A program made the position numbers and the translations under genes. 6,104 nucleotides of DNA, taken from positions 1-6,104 of the forward strand of contig JAICVH010000164.1 of the NCBI GenBank assembly GCA_025935435.1. Reading direction: 5' to 3'. Position 1 is the stretch's first letter. Each line of letters begins with the position of its first letter. The stretch comes from Burkholderiales bacterium. Its GTDB lineage: Bacteria > Pseudomonadota > Gammaproteobacteria > Burkholderiales > Casimicrobiaceae. Under the pieces are notes generated by a model. That model searched no databases. It was not told the origin of the DNA and saw only the letters and a list, made by a program, of their open reading frames with translations. This document shows positions 6,001-6,104 of this stretch, in pieces.

Positions 6001-6104
6001 ATGGAATGTCGTGTTGCGCGACTATTGCTGGGCGGCGTGGCGTTCCGGGTCACGTGCGCCTGCACGCTGACTGCCTGCCAATCGGCGACGGGCCGCCCCG
6101 GGCC
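6001..6104 (+). CDS. Possible lipoprotein start, running off the right edge
   Basis: From the ATG at 6001 the frame is open to the window end (34 codons) and reads as a bacterial lipoprotein signal: basic MECRVAR, a hydrophobic stretch LLLGGVAF, then TLTACQS, where LTAC fits the lipobox with the modified cysteine at residue 26. If real, the protein would be exported and lipid-anchored in the envelope. Against it: no Shine-Dalgarno precedes the ATG, an arginine (16) interrupts the core, extra cysteines lie at 19 and 21, and the region overlaps copy 2 of the direct repeat. High GC makes chance open frames common. I rate it as a candidate only; the downstream sequence would decide. Confidence 0.3.
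   Translation, partial: MECRVARLLLGGVAFRVTCACTLTACQSATGRPG
6049..6078 (+). repeat. Imperfect direct repeat, copy 2 (80-bp period)
   Basis: This 30-nt stretch begins GTCACGTGCGCCTGCAC and ends TGCCTGC, matching copy 1 at 5969-5999 apart from four transitions and one gap. It lies inside the possible lipoprotein frame. The 80-bp period is not a multiple of three, so the copies are in different reading frames. Confidence 0.6.

Overview
The window is high-GC, densely packed bacterial DNA. The protein sequences read like those of a betaproteobacterium, most likely Burkholderiales. This placement rests on recalled family resemblance of the acetyl-CoA synthetase, UPF0114, class I fumarase and two-helix membrane proteins, not on a search. 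No mobile element, CRISPR array, tRNA or rRNA is visible.

Layout, left to right. (1) Positions 1-781, minus strand: the first 260 codons of acetyl-CoA synthetase (acs), cut by the window edge just before the adenylation P-loop. (2) A divergent gap of 164 bp holds the acs ribosome binding site and, on the plus strand, an extended -10 element. (3) Positions 946-3113, plus strand: a two-gene unit of a UPF0114 (YqhA-like) membrane protein and a single-chain class I 4Fe-4S fumarate hydratase, joined by an ATGA stop/start overlap. (4) A 241 bp convergent gap holds a short perfect hairpin just after the fumarase. (5) Positions 5118-3355, minus strand: a periplasmic LivK-type ABC substrate-binding protein followed by a MocA/MobA-like nucleotidyltransferase. 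The second gene lies in the same reading frame as the first, separated by one TGA, and has an unclear start codon. (6) A divergent gap of 140 bp. (7) Positions 5259-5771, plus strand: a 170-residue protein with two membrane helices, resembling the DUF1269 family. (8) The last 333 bp hold no certain gene. They contain a perfect 10-bp hairpin, a 30-bp imperfect direct repeat at an 80-bp period, and a possible lipoprotein start running off the right edge.

Acetyl-CoA synthetase (acetate to acetyl-CoA) and fumarase (a TCA-cycle step) sit back to back, which fits central carbon and acetate metabolism. The substrate-binding protein has no permease or ATPase gene beside it here, so its ligand cannot be read from context. 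The nucleotidyltransferase resembles enzymes that attach a nucleotide to molybdenum cofactor, but no molybdoenzyme gene is in view. I see no clear new multi-gene system. The most unusual points are the start of the nucleotidyltransferase gene and the repeat/hairpin/lipoprotein region at the right end.
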